Notes: a model not told the origin generated them from the sequence alone. DNA of 64,000 nucleotides from Cellulomonas flavigena DSM 20109 (GCF_000092865.1 NC_014151.1:1550001-1614000); one strand, 5' to 3'; positions 19,006 through 27,511 are shown, numbered from the stretch's first letter. Made by a program: numbers and translations.

Positions 19006-20229
19006 TCAGGCCGTGACGGGGCGGTAGACGAGCCGGCGGTAGAGCGCCTCGGCGGGTCCGCGGCGGCCGGTGGCCTCGAGGCCGACCGCGACGGCGACGG
19101 TCACGAGCCAGACGCCCACGGCCCACGCGGCGACCTGTGCGGTGCTCATGCCGACGCCCAGCGCGCCCGCCCAGGGTGCGAGCGGCAGCACGAACAGCAC
19201 GGACTGCAGCAGGTAGCAGGTCATCGAGCGCTGCCCGACGGCGCGCAGCGCACGTCCGGCCGGGGACAGGTTGTCGAGCGTCGTGCCGCGGGCGGCGACC
19301 GCCCAGCCGACCAGCGCGGCGAACGCGAGCCCCCCGGCCACGCCCGTGAGCTGGTGCAGCGCCGCCGAGCCGAACGCGTCGAGCACCGACGCCTCGCGCA
19401 GCCGCGCGACGATCGTGGCCTGCGGGAGCCCGCCGAGCATGCTGACGGCGAGTCCGACGAGCGCCGTGCGGCGCAGCAGCGCCAGGTGGTCCGCGGGGCG
19501 CTCGAGGACCTCACGGCGCGCGGCCCAGAGCCCCGCGAGCACGAGCGGCACGGCCACGACGGCGCCGAGCGGCGCGACAGCGATGCTGACGAGGCGGAAG
19601 AGCGCGGCGACGAGCGCGTTGTCGTCGGCCGGCACCTCGAGGTCGCCGGTGCCGCCGAACAGCGCGAGCATCGCCCCGTAGCCGCCCATGGCCAGCGCGG
19701 CGACCGGCAGCACGCACGCGGCGACGACGAGCAGCCTGCGGTCGCTCGCCCGAACGAACGCCACCGCCAGCAGACCCGCGAGCCCGTACGACGCGAGGAT
19801 GTCGCCCTCGAACAGCAGCGCGATGTGCACGGCGCCGAACGCGACGAGCACGCCCGCGCGGCGCAGCAGGTCGCCCCGGGCCACCGGCCACGGCACCCAC
19901 GCGGCGGCCCGCCGCCGCACCACCACACCGATCCCGTACCCGTACAACAGCGCGAACATCGGCATCGTCCGCCGGTCGACGAACAGGGAGACGAGTCCGT
20001 CGACGACGCGGTCGAGCGTCGAGCCGTCCACCGGCCGCGAGCCCGCGCCGATCTCGCCGCCGCTGAGGTGGACCACCGAGTTGGCGAGCGCGATGCCGAG
20101 CAGTGCGAGGCCGCGCGCCACGTCGGGAGCCACCGCGCGCTGCGACGCCGGGACCGGGTCGACGTGAGGTGCCGCGAGCTGCACGGGGGCGGCCTGCGGC
20201 AGCGGGGCCGGGGCGGGCGACGTGGTCAT
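19006..20229 (-). CDS. DUF418 family multispan membrane protein, copy B
   Basis: A 407-residue paralogue of the preceding gene. The C-terminal half is almost identical to copy A at protein and DNA level (both end LYRRLVYRPVTA, and the last roughly 370 bases differ at only a few positions). The middle region diverges more (MGGYGAMLALFGGTGDLEV against the corresponding segment in A), and copy B has an insertion HLSGGEIGAGSRPVDGS. Both starts are preceded by the same leaderless-type signal. A recent tandem duplication with later divergence or gene conversion explains this. Confidence 0.85.
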   Translation of the reverse strand: MTTSPAPAPLPQAAPVQLAAPHVDPVPASQRAVAPDVARGLALLGIALANSVVHLSGGEIGAGSRPVDGSTLDRVVDGLVSLFVDRRTMPMFALLYGYGIGVVVRRRAAAWVPWPVARGDLLRRAGVLVAFGAVHIALLFEGDILASYGLAGLLAVAFVRASDRRLLVVAACVLPVAALAMGGYGAMLALFGGTGDLEVPADDNALVAALFRLVSIAVAPLGAVVAVPLVLAGLWAARREVLERPADHLALLRRTALVGLAVSMLGGLPQATIVARLREASVLDAFGSAALHQLTGVAGGLAFAALVGWAVAARGTTLDNLSPAGRALRAVGQRSMTCYLLQSVLFVLPLAPWAGALGVGMSTAQVAAWAVGVWLVTVAVAVGLEATGRRGPAEALYRRLVYRPVTA

Positions 20230-20235
20230 GGCGTC

Positions 20236-20241
20236 ATCGTG
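20236..20241 (-). promoter_or_regulatory. Leaderless-type minus-10 hexamer (DUF418 copy B)
   Basis: CACGAT on the minus strand, six bases before ATG 20229, in the same position as in copy A. Confidence 0.4.
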
Positions 20242-20325
20242 GCGGATACCGCGTGCGCGGCGCGTCGGTCCCGCGACCGGTCCGCGCGTCGGTCCCGAGG
20301 ATGAGGCACGCTGCTGCCCGCGACG

Positions 20326-20898
20326 CTAGGCGCGGGCCGCCTTCGCCGCCGCCTTCGCGGCGCGCTTGGTCTCGCGGACCTTCACCAGGGAGTCGGCGTC
20401 GCGGACGTCCGCGATCGAGCGGAACTCGTCGTCGCCGTACGCCCCCGCGGCCTCCCGCCAGCCCGCCGGCTGCACGCCCCGCTGCTTGCCGAGCAGCGCG
20501 AGGAAGATGCGCGCCTTCTGGTCCCCGAACCCGGGCAGCGCCTTGAGGCGCTGGAGCACGGAGGCGCCGTCGGGCTCGCCCTCGGTCCAGATGCGCGTGA
20601 CGTCGCCGTCGTGCTCGTCGACGACCGCGCGCGCGACGGCCTGGATGCGGCCCGCCATCGAGCCCGGGTACCGGTGCACGGCCGGAGGGGTCGCGCACAG
20701 CGCGGCGAACTCCTCGGGGTCGGCGTCGGCGATGCGGTGCACATCCCACCCGCCCATGCGGTCGGAGATCTTCGCCGGCCCGGCGAACGCCGACTCCATC
20801 GCGACCTGCTGGTCGAGGAGCATCCCGACGAGCAGCGCGAACGGGTCGGAGTCGAGCAGGTGGTCGGCGGCGTCGTCGCCCGTCATCCACAGGGTCAT
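20326..20898 (-). CDS. HhH-GPD family base-excision-repair-like protein
   Basis: A 190-residue protein of the helix-hairpin-helix/GPD DNA glycosylase fold: DPFALLVGMLLDQQVAMESAF at the front, then the hairpin LKALPGFGDQKARIFLALLGK. It matches the short uncharacterised HhH-GPD subgroup (TIGR03252-like) of Actinobacteria and lacks a 4Fe-4S cluster motif. The C terminus is a Lys/Ala-rich tail. A huge antisense-open frame continues upstream to 25248, but the start is ATG 20898, preceded six bases earlier by CAGAAT (leaderless-type). Confidence 0.85.
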   Translation of the reverse strand: MTLWMTGDDAADHLLDSDPFALLVGMLLDQQVAMESAFAGPAKISDRMGGWDVHRIADADPEEFAALCATPPAVHRYPGSMAGRIQAVARAVVDEHDGDVTRIWTEGEPDGASVLQRLKALPGFGDQKARIFLALLGKQRGVQPAGWREAAGAYGDDEFRSIADVRDADSLVKVRETKRAAKAAAKAARA

Positions 20899-20904
20899 GA
20901 CGTC

Positions 20905-20910
20905 ATTCTG
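20905..20910 (-). promoter_or_regulatory. Leaderless-type minus-10 hexamer (HhH-GPD gene)
   Basis: CAGAAT on the minus strand, six bases before ATG 20898. Confidence 0.4.
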
Positions 20911-20930
20911 ACGCAGGTCGTCCCGCTCGG

Positions 20931-21668
20931 TCAGGCGCGCCGTGCCGCGAACGACAGCATCGTCGGGATCGAGGCGAACCAGCGCTCCTCGTCGGTCCAC
21001 TGCGCCTCCGGCGCGCGGTGCGGCGGCAGGGACGGGGGCTCGTCGAGGTCGACGAGAACGAGACCCGCGTCGCGCAGCCGCTGCACGTACCACGCGAGCG
21101 GCCGGTGGTAGTGCCGGTGACCCCCGAACGTCTCGATCCACCACTCCTCGTGCGCGAGGTAGCCCGTGACGCGGCGGTGCCGCTCGCCGTCGTCCGCGGG
21201 CTGCTGCCGGAAGAAGGCCGGGTGCAGGAGGCTCGCGACGAGCGCGCCGTCCGGGGTCAGCCGCGCGGCGACGTCCGCCAGGAGCCGGTCGAGCGCGGGC
21301 AGGTCCATGAGGACCATGTGGCTGACGGCCAGGTCGACGGGACCCGTGACGTCGTCGGGGAGGCCGTCGACGAGGTCCGCGACCTCGAACCGCACCCCGG
21401 GGTGCGCGGCCCGCGCGCGGGCGACGAGCTCGCCGCTGCCGTCGACGCCCACGACGTGCGCGCCGCGGGCCGCGAGCAGCCCGGCGAGCCAGCCGTGCCC
21501 GCAGCCGAGATCGAGGACGCGCGGGGAGCCCGCCGGGAGCCACCGCTCGAGGAAGGGCTCGAACCGGCGGCGGAAGGAGTCGTCGGGCCCGCCGATCGCG
21601 GTGGCGTAGGCCCCCGCCGCCCGGTCCCAGGCGGCGAGGTCGTCGGGAGGACCGTCGCCGCTCGTCAC
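20931..21668 (-). CDS. Class I SAM-dependent methyltransferase
   Basis: A 245-residue methyltransferase with motif I VLDLGCGHGWLAGLLAARGA near residue 53, the acidic residue VVGVDGSGELV and motif II-like VDLAVSHMVLMDLP. Methyltransf_11/25-type small-molecule enzymes look like this; the substrate is unknown. The GTG at 21668 (VTSGDGPPDDL) is chosen instead of 21707 because a CAGGAT hexamer sits exactly six bases in front of it, as at other leaderless genes here. It is divergent from the T7SS ATPase gene. Confidence 0.83.
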   Translation of the reverse strand: MTSGDGPPDDLAAWDRAAGAYATAIGGPDDSFRRRFEPFLERWLPAGSPRVLDLGCGHGWLAGLLAARGAHVVGVDGSGELVARARAAHPGVRFEVADLVDGLPDDVTGPVDLAVSHMVLMDLPALDRLLADVAARLTPDGALVASLLHPAFFRQQPADDGERHRRVTGYLAHEEWWIETFGGHRHYHRPLAWYVQRLRDAGLVLVDLDEPPSLPPHRAPEAQWTDEERWFASIPTMLSFAARRA

Positions 21669-21674
21669 ACGGAC

Positions 21675-21680
21675 ATCCTG
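21675..21680 (-). promoter_or_regulatory. Leaderless-type minus-10 hexamer (methyltransferase)
   Basis: CAGGAT on the minus strand, six bases before the chosen GTG at 21668; this decides the start. Confidence 0.4.
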
Positions 21681-21708
21681 GCGTACGACGGGCGTCGTCC
21701 GCCGCACC

Positions 21709-21717
21709 TGTGGACGA
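21709..21717. promoter_or_regulatory. DnaA-box-like nonamer upstream of the T7SS ATPase
   Basis: TGTGGACGA differs at one base from TGTGGACAA, the complement of the actinobacterial DnaA box TTGTCCACA. It lies in the divergent promoter region between the methyltransferase and the T7SS ATPase. Confidence 0.3.
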
Positions 21718-21744
21718 AGCGGACATCGGGACCCACCGCCTCGT

Positions 21745-21750
21745 TACCCT
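21745..21750 (+). promoter_or_regulatory. Candidate minus-10 element of the T7SS ATPase
   Basis: TACCCT fits TANNNT and lies 54 bases before GTG 21805; GACATC 17 bases upstream could be a weak minus-35. Confidence 0.35.
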
Positions 21751-21804
21751 CGGCGCGCCCGGTGCCCGCCGGCGCACCACCCGACCGACGTGCAGGGGGA
21801 CGAC

Positions 21805-24800
21805 GTGCGGACCCGACTCACGTACCGCCGGCCCGTGACGGACCGCGTCGTCGACGTCGACGTCGTCGTGACCTCCGACGCCGCGGCGACCGTCGCGGAC
21901 GTCGCCGACGCGCTCGTGCGCGCCGAGGCCGCCGCCGGCCGGGTCCTCGGGGGGACCGTCACGCTCGCGCTCGCGCCGCCCGACGGCTCCGCCGCGCGGA
22001 CGCTGCCGCGCCGGGCCGGGCTGGCCGAGGCGGGACTGCGCGCCGGGTCGACGGTGGGGCTGACGCCCGCGCGCGACGAGCCCGCGGGCACGGGCGTCGC
22101 ACCGCACGACGCGTACGCACGACTCCACGTGGTCAGCGGGCCGCAGGCCGGGCTCGAGGTCCACCTCCCGCGCGGGACGACGACCATCGGGCGCGGGCCG
22201 CACTGCGACGTGCGGCTCACCGACCCGATGGTGTCCACCACGCACGCGCGCGTCGTGGTGGGCGACGCGGTCGAGGTCGTCGACGCCGGCTCGTCCAACG
22301 GTGTCGTCATCGGCTGGGGGCCGGTCGACCGCGCCGTCGTCGGGCCGCGCGACTACGTCGTGCTGGGCGAGACGATCCTCACGCTCACGCGCGTGCGCCC
22401 CGCGGACGGCAGCGGGGACGGTGCCGCCGTCGTGGCGTTCAACCGTTCGCCGCGCGTCGTGCCCGTGCACCCCGAGCGGACCGTCGAGGCGCCCGCGCCG
22501 CCCGAGCCGGCGCGGCCCGGCCGGTTCCCGTTCGTCGCGCTCGCGGCGCCGGTGGTCATGGGTGCCGTGCTCTACGCGCTGCGGCCGAACGCGACGACGC
22601 TCGCGTTCCTTGCGCTCAGCCCCCTGCTGCTGGTCGCCGGATGGGTGGACCGGCGGTTCACCGAGCGGCGCCGGCTGAAGGAGGAGGCCGCCGCGTTCCA
22701 GGCGTCGCTGGAGGCGCTCGAACAGGACCTGGCGGCCGGCGCGGAGGAGGAGCGGCAGGTGCGGCTCGGCGAGCTGCCGTCGACCGCGCAGGCCGTGCGG
22801 GCCGCGCGCGACCTCGGCCCCGTGCTGTGGGCGCGGCGGCCGGGCGAGCCGGCGTTCCTCACGCTGCGCGTCGGCGTCGGCACGGCCGCGTCGCGGACGA
22901 CGGTGCGGCTGCCCGCGCGCGGGCGCGCGACGCCCGAGCACTGGGCGCTCGTCGAGGCGGTGCGGGACCGGTTCGCGGACGTCACGGGTGTTCCCGTCGA
23001 GATCGGGCTGCGTGACGTCGGGGCCCTCGGTGTCGCGGGACCGCGCGAGCACGTCGACGACGTGGCACGCGCGCTGGTCGCGCAGCTCGTGTGCCTGCAC
23101 GCGCCGTCGGAGCTCGTCCTCACCGGCATCGCGTCCTCCTCGAGCCGCGACCGCTGGGACTGGGTCAAGTGGCTGCCGCACGTCGCCTCGCCGCACAGCC
23201 CGCTGCCGGGCCCGCACCTCGCGGCCGACCCCGTGACGTCGACCGCCGTCGTGACGGCGCTCGAGGAGCTCGTCGCCGCGCGCCGGGCCCTCGGGCGCCA
23301 CGGCGAGACGGCCGAGCCCGCCGTGCTCCTGCTCGTGGAGGACGACGCGCAGGCCGAGCGCGGGCGGCTCGTGCGCCTCGCGGAGGACGGTCCGGACGTC
23401 GGCGTGCACGTGCTGTGGTGCGCGGCGCACGTCGAGTCGCTGCCCGCCGCGTGCCGGGCCTTCCTCGTCGTCGACGAGGCGGGCGTGCGGGTCGGCCGGA
23501 CGCGCGACGGGCGCTGGGACGGCGTCGAGTGCGAGCGGCTCGACGTCCCGGCGGCGACGGACCTCGCGCGGCGTCTCGCGGCCGTCGTCGACGACGGCTC
23601 GCCCGTGGTCGACGAGTCCGACCTGCCGCGCAGCGTGGGCCAGCTGGGTCTCCTCGGTCCGCAGGTCGCCGACGACCCCGCGGCGGTCGTCGAGCGGTGG
23701 CACGAGACGGGGTCGGTCGTCGCGCGCACCGGGACGCCCGTGCGGCGCCGCGGGGACGCGGGCCTGCGGGCTGTCGTCGGGCAGGGTTCCGGCGGGCAGT
23801 TCGTGCTCGACCTGCGCGCGCAGGGCCCGCACGCGCTCGTCGGCGGCACCACCGGCTCCGGCAAGAGTGAGTTCCTGCAGTCGTGGGTGCTCGGCCTGGC
23901 CACCGCCCACAGCCCGGACCGCGTGACGTTCCTGTTCGTCGACTACAAGGGCGGCGCCGCGTTCGGCGACTGCGTCGAGCTGCCGCACGCCGTGGGCCTG
24001 GTCACCGACCTGTCCCCGCACCTCGTGCGGCGCGCCCTGGTCTCCCTGCGCGCCGAGCTGCGCCGCCGCGAGCACCTGCTGCAGCGCAAGGGCGTCAAGG
24101 ACCTGCTCACGCTCGAGCGCACCGGCGACCCGCAGACCCCGCCCTCGCTCGTCATCGTGGTCGACGAGTTCGCGGCGCTCGTCGCGGACGTCCCGGAGTT
24201 CGTCGACGGCGTCGTCGACGTCGCGCAGCGCGGTCGGTCCCTCGGCCTGCACCTCGTGCTGGCCACGCAGCGCCCCGCGGGCGTCATCAAGGACAACCTG
24301 CGCGCCAACACGAACCTGCGCGTCGCGCTGCGCATGGCCGACGAGGCGGACTCGGTGGACGTCCTCGGCACGCCGCTGGCCGCCGGGTTCGACCCGGGCG
24401 TGCCCGGGCGCGGTGCCGTGCGGACCGGGCCCGGACGGATCGCGCTGTTCCAGGCCGGGTACGCCGGGGGCCGCTCCAGCGCCACGCCGCCGCGGGCCGC
24501 GGTCGCGCTCGAGAGCCTGGAGTTCGGCCCCGGGGAGCCGTGGGACCTGCCTGCGCCCGTCGACGCCGTGGACCTCGACGACGACGGGCCGACGGATCTC
24601 GCGCGCACCGTGCGCACCGTGCGGGCGGCCGCGCGCGCCGCGGCGATCCAGCCCCCGCGTCGTCCGTGGCTGCCCGAGCTGGCACCGGTCCAGGCGCTGG
24701 AGGAGATCGCGGACCCCGCGCGACCGGGTGTCGTGCTCGGTGTCGTCGACCGGCCCGCGCGCCAGGAGCAGCACGCGTGGGTGTGGGACGCGGACACCGA

Positions 24801-26211
24801 GGGGTCGATCGTGGTGCTCGGCACCAGCGGGTCCGGCAAGTCGACCGCCCTGCGCACGCTCGCGGTGAGCGCGGCGCTCGGCACCCTCGGCGCCGGCGGG
24901 CCGGTGCAGGTGCACGGCCTGGACCTGGGGTCGGGCGGGCTCGCGATGCTCGAGGACCTGCCCGTCGTCGGGTCCGTGGTCGAGGGCTCCGACACCGAGC
25001 GGCTGCAGCGGCTCCTGCGCACGCTGCGGGCTGCGCTGGACGAGCGCGCCACCCGCTACGCCGCTGTCCGGGCGGGCACGCTCACGGAGTACCGCGCGCT
25101 GAGCGGGCGTACGGACGAGCCGCGCCTCCTGCTCCTGATCGACGGGCTCGGCGCGTTCCGCGAGGCCCACGAGGCCGACGCGGGGCGCACGGGGGCGTGG
25201 TCGGTCCTGCAGCGGCTCGTCGCCGAGGGGCGACCGCTGGGTGTGCACGTCGCGATGTCCGCCGAGCGGCCCGGTGCGCTGCCCACGTCGCTGGCGGGGA
25301 GCGTCGCGCGCCGGCTCGTGCTGCGGCAGGCCGACGAGGGCGCGTACGCCGTCCTCGACGTGCCCCCGGACGTGCTGGGGCCGGAGGCGCCGCCCGGGCG
25401 GGGCGTGTTCGCCGGGGAGGGCGACGAGCTGCAGGTGGCCGTGCCCGGTGGGCGCACCGCACCGGCCGAGCAGGCGGTCGCGATCTCCGCGGTCGCCGAG
25501 CGGCTGCGGGCGGCCGGTGTGCCGCCGACGCCGCCCGTGCGACGGCTCCCGACGCTCGTCGCCGCGGCGAGCCTGCCCGCGACGGTCGACGGCCTGCCGG
25601 TGCTCGGTGTCGCGGACGACACGCTCGCGCCCTGCGGTTTCGCGCCGCGCGGCACGTTCCTGCTCGCCGGCATGCCGGGGTCCGGGCGGACCACCGCGCT
25701 CGTCGCACTCGGCGACGCGCTACGTCGTGCGATGCCGAGCGCCTCGCTGTACTACGTCGGCGCGCGGCGCTCGCCGGTGCGTGAGCGCGTGGACTGGACA
25801 GGGTGCGCCGCGACGCCCGACGAGATCGCGGCCCTCGCACGGGACCTGCTGCCGCGGCTGACGGCCGCGCCGGAGGACGACGTGCCGGTCGTGCTCGTCG
25901 TCGAGGCCATCGCGGACCTCCTCGGCGGGCCGGCCGAGCAGGCGCTCACGGACGCGGTGCGGGCCGCGCGGCGCAACGACCACTTCGTGCTCGCGGAGTC
26001 GGAGACGAGCACGTGGGGCTCGTCCTGGCCACTGGTCGCGGAGGTGCGCAACGGGCGGCGCGGGCTGGTGCTGCAGCCCGACCACATGGACGGCGACGCG
26101 CTGTTCCGCACGACGTTCCCGCGCATGGGCAGGGCGGAGTTCCCTCCGGGGCGCGGCGTGCTCGTCGAGCAGGGGCGCCTGCGGCGCGTGCAGCTGCCGG
26201 TGTCGGACTGA
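21805..26211 (+). CDS. EssC/EccC-type FHA-FtsK ATPase of a type VII secretion system
   Basis: A 1468-residue membrane ATPase, the motor and core of a T7SS. Order: an N-terminal beta-rich (ubiquitin/FHA-like) region to about residue 95; an FHA domain about 100-195 (TTIGRGPHCDVRLTD, VVDAGSSNGV); two membrane spans about 240-285; then three FtsK/SpoIIIE domains. Domain 1 has intact Walker A TTGSGKSEF near 682 and Walker B IVVDEFAAL. Domain 2 has GTSGSGKST near 1007 but Walker B LLIDGLGAF. Domain 3 has MPGSGRTTA near 1291 with Arg for Lys. FHA fusion is a feature of Firmicute-like T7SSb, not mycobacterial EccCa/Cb. GTG 21805 has CAGGGGGA upstream. A DnaA-box-like site lies at 21709. Confidence 0.9.
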   Translation: MRTRLTYRRPVTDRVVDVDVVVTSDAAATVADVADALVRAEAAAGRVLGGTVTLALAPPDGSAARTLPRRAGLAEAGLRAGSTVGLTPARDEPAGTGVAPHDAYARLHVVSGPQAGLEVHLPRGTTTIGRGPHCDVRLTDPMVSTTHARVVVGDAVEVVDAGSSNGVVIGWGPVDRAVVGPRDYVVLGETILTLTRVRPADGSGDGAAVVAFNRSPRVVPVHPERTVEAPAPPEPARPGRFPFVALAAPVVMGAVLYALRPNATTLAFLALSPLLLVAGWVDRRFTERRRLKEEAAAFQASLEALEQDLAAGAEEERQVRLGELPSTAQAVRAARDLGPVLWARRPGEPAFLTLRVGVGTAASRTTVRLPARGRATPEHWALVEAVRDRFADVTGVPVEIGLRDVGALGVAGPREHVDDVARALVAQLVCLHAPSELVLTGIASSSSRDRWDWVKWLPHVASPHSPLPGPHLAADPVTSTAVVTALEELVAARRALGRHGETAEPAVLLLVEDDAQAERGRLVRLAEDGPDVGVHVLWCAAHVESLPAACRAFLVVDEAGVRVGRTRDGRWDGVECERLDVPAATDLARRLAAVVDDGSPVVDESDLPRSVGQLGLLGPQVADDPAAVVERWHETGSVVARTGTPVRRRGDAGLRAVVGQGSGGQFVLDLRAQGPHALVGGTTGSGKSEFLQSWVLGLATAHSPDRVTFLFVDYKGGAAFGDCVELPHAVGLVTDLSPHLVRRALVSLRAELRRREHLLQRKGVKDLLTLERTGDPQTPPSLVIVVDEFAALVADVPEFVDGVVDVAQRGRSLGLHLVLATQRPAGVIKDNLRANTNLRVALRMADEADSVDVLGTPLAAGFDPGVPGRGAVRTGPGRIALFQAGYAGGRSSATPPRAAVALESLEFGPGEPWDLPAPVDAVDLDDDGPTDLARTVRTVRAAARAAAIQPPRRPWLPELAPVQALEEIADPARPGVVLGVVDRPARQEQHAWVWDADTEGSIVVLGTSGSGKSTALRTLAVSAALGTLGAGGPVQVHGLDLGSGGLAMLEDLPVVGSVVEGSDTERLQRLLRTLRAALDERATRYAAVRAGTLTEYRALSGRTDEPRLLLLIDGLGAFREAHEADAGRTGAWSVLQRLVAEGRPLGVHVAMSAERPGALPTSLAGSVARRLVLRQADEGAYAVLDVPPDVLGPEAPPGRGVFAGEGDELQVAVPGGRTAPAEQAVAISAVAERLRAAGVPPTPPVRRLPTLVAAASLPATVDGLPVLGVADDTLAPCGFAPRGTFLLAGMPGSGRTTALVALGDALRRAMPSASLYYVGARRSPVRERVDWTGCAATPDEIAALARDLLPRLTAAPEDDVPVVLVVEAIADLLGGPAEQALTDAVRAARRNDHFVLAESETSTWGSSWPLVAEVRNGRRGLVLQPDHMDGDALFRTTFPRMGRAEFPPGRGVLVEQGRLRRVQLPVSD

Positions 26212-26216
26212 GCTCC

Positions 26217-26225
26217 TGTGGACGA
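26217..26225. promoter_or_regulatory. DnaA-box-like nonamer downstream of the T7SS ATPase
   Basis: TGTGGACGA, one mismatch to the actinobacterial DnaA box complement, six bases after the ATPase stop. Confidence 0.3.
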
Positions 26226-26244
26226 CCGGGCGCTCTGCGGAGCC

Positions 26245-26253
26245 TGTGGACAA
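26245..26253. promoter_or_regulatory. Perfect actinobacterial DnaA-box sequence
   Basis: TGTGGACAA is the exact complement of TTGTCCACA, the box preferred by high-GC actinobacterial DnaA. It is 28 bases after a one-mismatch copy and about 100 bases before the WXG100-like gene. Two boxes alone do not make an origin; a regulatory role is possible. Confidence 0.4.
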
Positions 26254-26280
26254 ACCCGGACGAGTCGGGCCGGGAGTCGC

Positions 26281-26286
26281 TAGCGT
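26281..26286 (+). promoter_or_regulatory. Candidate minus-10 element of the WXG100-like operon
   Basis: TAGCGT fits TANNNT and lies 68 bases before ATG 26355, giving a possible internal promoter for the small T7SS genes. No clear minus-35. Confidence 0.3.
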
Positions 26287-26354
26287 CGGCGCCGGTGCAC
26301 GGACACCACGGTGGGGACGGACCCTGCCGGCGACGACCAGCAGGGGAGTGCCAC

Positions 26355-26651
26355 ATGGCGAACATCGACGTGAGCTACCAGGAGATGCGGGACGCGGCGA
26401 CGCGCCTGACCGCGGGACAGGACGAGATCACCACGCGCCTGGGCGAGCTGCGTTCGTTCATCGAGCAGCTCGTGTCCTCGGGGTTCGTGACGGACCAGGC
26501 GTCCGTCGCGTTCGGCGAGTCCTACCGCCAGTTCACGCAGGGTGCGACCGACACGGTCGCCGCGCTGACGTCGCTCGGCGAGTACCTGCGTGCGGCCGCC
26601 GCGACGCTGGAGGACGCCGACGCCCAGCTCGCCGCCGGGCTGCGTCGCTGA
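26355..26651 (+). CDS. WXG100-like small helical T7SS protein
   Basis: A 98-residue protein with the ESAT-6-like design: helix one (YQEMRDAATRLTAGQDEITTRLGELRSFI), a turn, helix two (ASVAFGESYRQFTQGATDTVAALTSLGEYL). The canonical Trp-X-Gly in the turn is absent; the turn reads SSGFVTDQAS. Family members are secreted by T7SS as dimers or act as partners of effectors. GGGGAG lies before ATG 26355. The stop overlaps the next ATG (TGATG). It could be the EsxA-like protein or a dedicated effector partner. Confidence 0.78.
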   Translation: MANIDVSYQEMRDAATRLTAGQDEITTRLGELRSFIEQLVSSGFVTDQASVAFGESYRQFTQGATDTVAALTSLGEYLRAAAATLEDADAQLAAGLRR

Positions 26652-26947
26652 TGACGGGGCCTGCACGCCTCACCGTCGGCACCGCTCTCCTCACGGCCGC
26701 CGGCCGACGGCTCGCCGACCTCGCGCAGACGTTCGCCACCGCGAACGTCACCGCGCGCGAGCTGCTCCCCGCGCTCGGGCACCAGGAGCTCGCGGGCGTC
26801 GTCGGTGAGCACGCGATCGGCTGGGACGACGTGCGCGTCGGCGTGGTCAAGGACATCGGGTTCCTCGGTGAGGCGTGCGGGCGCATCGGTGACACGTTCG
26901 CCGACCTCGACACCGCCTTCGCGGCGGAGCTCCGGGGCCTCGTGTGA
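26651..26947 (+). CDS. Small helical protein, possible T7SS effector partner
   Basis: A 98-residue mostly helical protein (TALLTAAGRRLADLAQTFATANVTARELLPAL, then VGVVKDIGFLGEACGRIGDTFADLDTAF). It has no signal peptide, Cys pair or WXG motif that is convincing. The exact length match with the preceding gene and the TGATG/GTGA overlaps on both sides suggest the two helical proteins form a pair that accompanies the following effector-like gene, as the Lap proteins do for LXG effectors in Firmicutes. Homology to Lap proteins is not shown. Confidence 0.65.
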   Translation: MTGPARLTVGTALLTAAGRRLADLAQTFATANVTARELLPALGHQELAGVVGEHAIGWDDVRVGVVKDIGFLGEACGRIGDTFADLDTAFAAELRGLV

Positions 26948-27511
26948 CGCGTCCCGTCGACTGGTACCCGCTCGCGGTGCTCGACCCCGTGGGGGGAGAT
27001 CCTCAGCGCGTCCGTTCCGCCGGCCAGGAGTACGCGCGCGTCGCGCGGCAGATCGGGCGCTCCGCGGACGACCTGCGGGCGATCGCCACCGAGGTGGGTG
27101 GTGGCTCCGCCGCGGTCGAGGAGGTGGCGGCCAAGGCCACACGGCTCGCGGACACGATAGAGCGCGCCCACGGCCGGTACGCCGCGGCGGGCGAGGCGCT
27201 GCAGACCTATGCCGACCAGCTCGCCGACGCCCGGGAGATCGCCTACGCGGCGCACGCCTCGGCGGCCCGGGCGCTCCTGGGCGCAGAGCAAGTCGGCCGG
27301 GGTGTTCGCCGTCTTCGGGAACGAGGCCGCTGCGCGAGGCCTATCGGCGTCGGGAGCGGGCCGACAGGCCAAGCTCTGGTCGTGGTCGAGCGGAGGAGTC
27401 CAGGCGTTGGAGACCGCGTGCGGTCTCGGCCCTCTACGACCTGACAGCGCTCTCGCGGACACGTGCGCGCTCGAGTTCTCCACCACCTCGGACGAAAGGC
27501 CGGTCAGATGA
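26944..27511 (+). pseudogene. T7SS effector-like gene with a frameshift
   Basis: The first about 113 codons (GTG 26944) encode a helical N-terminal domain: DWYPLAVLDPVGGDPQRVRS, then GQEYARVARQIGRSADDLRA and AIATEVGGGSAAVEE, which looks like a T7SS targeting domain. Near 27285 the high-GC third-position pattern moves from this frame to the next one, which reads SAGVFAVFGNEAAARG through ALADTCALEFSTTSDERP and stops at 27511, overlapping the next ATG (ATGA). In the original frame the reading becomes Arg-rich and stops at 27444. So the gene probably had a +1 or -1 change near 27280-27290. Full product would be about 188 residues, short for a toxin. Confidence 0.6.

Noticed and set aside
20326..25248. 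A 1640-codon open frame on the minus strand opposite the T7SS ATPase
   Set aside because: It is Arg/His/Gly-rich without domains and mirrors the codon pattern of the plus-strand gene. Only its last 190 codons (HhH-GPD gene) are real. Long antisense frames are normal at this GC content.
26212..26354. Possible replication origin from DnaA boxes
   Set aside because: Only one perfect and one imperfect box, no AT-rich unwinding region, and no dnaA/dnaN genes nearby.
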